Assembly (NCBI GenBank): GCA_030149405.1
Contig: JASBRM010000050.1
Location: 1 to 6,080 of the forward strand
Origin: Neptuniibacter sp.
GTDB taxonomy: Bacteria; Pseudomonadota; Gammaproteobacteria; Pseudomonadales; Balneatricaceae
Reading direction: 5' to 3'
DNA: 6,080 nt
Numbering within the stretch: position 1 is the stretch's first letter; each line of letters opens with the position of its first letter. Position numbers and translations under genes: made by a program. The notes beneath the pieces are model-generated. The model worked only from the letters and a program-made list of their open reading frames with translations. It ran no database searches and was not told where the DNA came from. Shown piece after piece: positions 4,624 through 6,080 of this stretch.

Positions 4624-4694
4624 AATTGGATCTGATTTTCTTAACTGACTGATATTAATAAAAAATATCTTAAAGATGTGTAAATAAAACATTT

Positions 4695-4711
4695 TTGGCA
4701 AGGCTTTTGCT
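4695..4711 (+). promoter_or_regulatory. sigma54 (RpoN) -24/-12 promoter
   Basis: TTGGCAAGGCTTTTGCT matches the consensus YTGGCACGRNNNTTGCW at all fixed positions but one (A for C at 4701). The invariant GG (4697-4698) and GC (4709-4710) are exactly 10 bases apart. Transcription should begin near 4722, giving a leader of about 33 bases before the ATG at 4755. Sigma54 promoters need an activator, and for nitrogen assimilation genes this is usually NtrC. This implies expression under nitrogen limitation. Confidence 0.85.
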
Positions 4712-4724
4712 CTTTTAGCTTACA

Positions 4725-4748
4725 GAGGTTGAGGGACCTCCGAGGGAG
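4725..4748 (+). promoter_or_regulatory. leader hairpin adjoining the SD of the FAD oxidoreductase gene
   Basis: GAGGT (4725-4729) pairs with ACCTC (4736-4740) around a 6-base loop. The bases CTCC (4738-4741) can instead pair with GGAG (4745-4748), which is the SD core. The two stems exclude each other, so this short leader could switch between an open and a closed ribosome site. The SD GAGGGAG (4742-4748) lies 6 bases before the ATG. The pairings are seen; regulation is inferred, and the stems are short. Confidence 0.35.
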
Positions 4749-4754
4749 CTAACA

Positions 4755-6080
4755 ATGAGCGATACAAGTCCAAAAGTGAGTACAGAAGAGAACAATGGCG
4801 TTCATCCCATCATCGTAGTTGGGGCTGGACCTGTTGGTTTTCGCTTTATACAAGAGCTGCGCAAGAATAAGTCGCAAGCTCCGGTTATTTTGTTTGGTAA
4901 TGAGCCTTACAAACCCTATGACCGTGTTCGACTCAGTTCTCTATTAGCAGGTGAGTATTCCTCTGAGAACCTGCTGCTTCCTCTCGACGAATTAGAAAAA
5001 GACCCAAATTTCAGTTACCTGTACAAAGACATTGTAGGCATTAACCCTGACTGGAATACCGTTATGGATTCCGAAGGCAATGAATACACCTACAGCAAGT
5101 TGATTCTGGCAACAGGTTCCCGTGCACATGTGCCGCATGTTCCAGGTGTAGCTCTGGATGGTGTTTTTACTTTCCGAAACATGCGTGATGCGGAAAAACT
5201 AAAAGCACGTACAACCCGCTGTAAAGATCTGGTGGTCGTTGGTGGCGGCCTGCTTGGTCTGGAAGCTGCCCGAGCAATGCAGGGTAATCTGACCAATATC
5301 ACTCTGGTGCAGCAAGCCAACCGCATCATGAACCAGCAATTGGATGATATTGCTGCAGAGCGCCTTCAGGAAAAGCTGGAAGATATGGGCATCCGTATCG
5401 TGGTGGGTGAGGGCGTTAAAGGTGTTGTCGGTGATCAACGTGTTGAAGGGGTCGCTCTTCGAAACGGTGAAATCATTAACTGCGATACTGTGCTGATCTC
5501 AGCGGGTATCAAACCGAATATCGATCTTGCCCGTAAGTCCTGGATTAAAGTTGGCAGCGGTATTCGCGTCAATGATCAGCTACAGACCTCACATCCGGAT
5601 ATCTACGCTATTGGTGAGTGTGCTGAGCATAACGATAAAGTTTATGGGCTGGTTGCTCCAGGGTTTGAGCAAGCGGCTGTTGCTGCAGAGCATATTTGCA
5701 AAGGTTCCAGTCAATATCTGGGGTCTTACAGTGTGGCTCGCCTCAAAGTTGTTGGTGAAACCGTATTCAGCATGGGCGATGTTCACGATGATCAGCCCCA
5801 TGATCCAAAAACATTCCTGAGCCACGCCGGCACGGATGGAAATTATCGCAAACTGGCATTCAACCGTGGCCAGCTTGTAGGCGCCATTTCTATTGGTGAC
5901 TGGGATGAGATCCCAAGAATTCAAGAGTTACTGACCCACAAACGTAAGCTGAAACCTTGGCAAAAGTTACGTTTCAGTATGACCGGAAACCTCTGGGGCA
6001 GTGCATCTAATAGTCCGGAAAACTGGCCGGAAACTGCGGTTATCTGTAACTGTAATAATGTTTCACGTGGAGCTTTGACT
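4755..6080 (+). CDS. NirB/NasB-type FAD- and NAD(P)H-dependent oxidoreductase, 3' end beyond window
   Basis: 442 residues are visible and the frame is still open at the edge. The ATG at 4755 has GAGGGAG 6 bases upstream. The N-terminal FAD motif is VVGAGPVG (21-28), with YDRVRLSSLLAGE (55-67), as in nitrite reductase large subunits. ATGS (119-122) is followed by the NAD(P)H motif VVGGGLLGLEAA (161-172). The second FAD motif is DIYAIGECAE (282-291), with GLVAPGFEQA after it. After a 30-residue linker (about 396-425, containing FSMTGNLW) comes CNCNNVSRG (C431, C433), the start of a BFD-like [2Fe-2S] domain. The role is to pass electrons from NAD(P)H to a nitrite or nitrate reductase centre. Whether a sirohaem domain follows (true NirB) or the protein is an electron-transfer subunit (NasB type) cannot be seen. 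The linker is longer than in E. coli NirB, which favours a distinct subfamily. The sigma54 promoter points to nitrogen assimilation. Confidence 0.88.
   Translation, partial: MSDTSPKVSTEENNGVHPIIVVGAGPVGFRFIQELRKNKSQAPVILFGNEPYKPYDRVRLSSLLAGEYSSENLLLPLDELEKDPNFSYLYKDIVGINPDWNTVMDSEGNEYTYSKLILATGSRAHVPHVPGVALDGVFTFRNMRDAEKLKARTTRCKDLVVVGGGLLGLEAARAMQGNLTNITLVQQANRIMNQQLDDIAAERLQEKLEDMGIRIVVGEGVKGVVGDQRVEGVALRNGEIINCDTVLISAGIKPNIDLARKSWIKVGSGIRVNDQLQTSHPDIYAIGECAEHNDKVYGLVAPGFEQAAVAAEHICKGSSQYLGSYSVARLKVVGETVFSMGDVHDDQPHDPKTFLSHAGTDGNYRKLAFNRGQLVGAISIGDWDEIPRIQELLTHKRKLKPWQKLRFSMTGNLWGSASNSPENWPETAVICNCNNVSRGALT

Noticed and set aside
4595..4694. FNR, NarL or IHF sites upstream of the oxidoreductase gene
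   Set aside because: I found no TTGAT-N4-ATCAA, no TACYYMT heptamer pair and no convincing IHF consensus in this AT-rich stretch.
4725..4740. Target of a NasR/NasT-type ANTAR antiterminator
   Set aside because: ANTAR targets use two hexaloop hairpins with A at position 1 and G at position 4, followed by a terminator. Here there is one hexaloop starting with T, no second such hairpin and no terminator.
5090..5924. Several frames overlapping the FAD oxidoreductase gene on both strands
   Set aside because: The sense frame has continuous FAD, NAD(P)H and [2Fe-2S] motifs, so the others are shadows.

Overview
The window looks like chromosomal DNA of a free-living, probably marine, gammaproteobacterium. 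Base composition is moderate, the sigma70 and sigma54 promoters are of the enterobacterial type, the Shine-Dalgarno (SD) sites are strong, and the tRNA-Leu(CAG) closely resembles that of E. coli. I cannot name the genus. I see no insertion sequence, prophage, CRISPR array or sign of recent transfer.

Layout. (1) Bases 1-389 hold a strong stable-RNA promoter and two identical tandem tRNA-Leu(CAG) genes, with what looks like a decayed partial third copy between them. A hairpin plus T-tract at 492-523 probably ends this unit. (2) On the minus strand, 525-653 encodes a 42-residue single-pass membrane protein. Its SD site overlaps one arm of a 9-bp inverted repeat. (3) Bases 797-3828 are a metal-handling neighbourhood. 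It has a short CDF-type cation efflux protein (minus strand), a divergent conserved exported protein of unknown function with its own terminator, a histidine-rich two-helix membrane protein, and a HupE/UreJ transporter fused to an extra C-terminal domain, closed by a strong terminator. (4) Bases 3883-4442 hold an exported DsrE/DsrF-like protein whose promoter overlaps a perfect dyad. (5) From 4443 to the right edge there is a long regulatory region with a near-consensus sigma54 promoter and a cluster of NtrC-like half-sites. It drives a NirB/NasB-type FAD- and NAD(P)H-binding oxidoreductase that runs off the window after the first two cysteines of its [2Fe-2S] domain.

How the genes may work together. 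The CDF protein, the histidine-rich protein and the HupE fusion fit a small nickel/cobalt/zinc homeostasis module: efflux, metal binding at the membrane, and uptake. The exported 185-residue protein is in it only by position. The last gene belongs to nitrogen assimilation, as its sigma54 promoter indicates. The most interesting items are the unlisted microprotein and its 5' structure, the HupE fusion, the His-rich/HupE pair, and the sigma54/NtrC region. I found no clearly new multi-gene defence or biosynthetic system.
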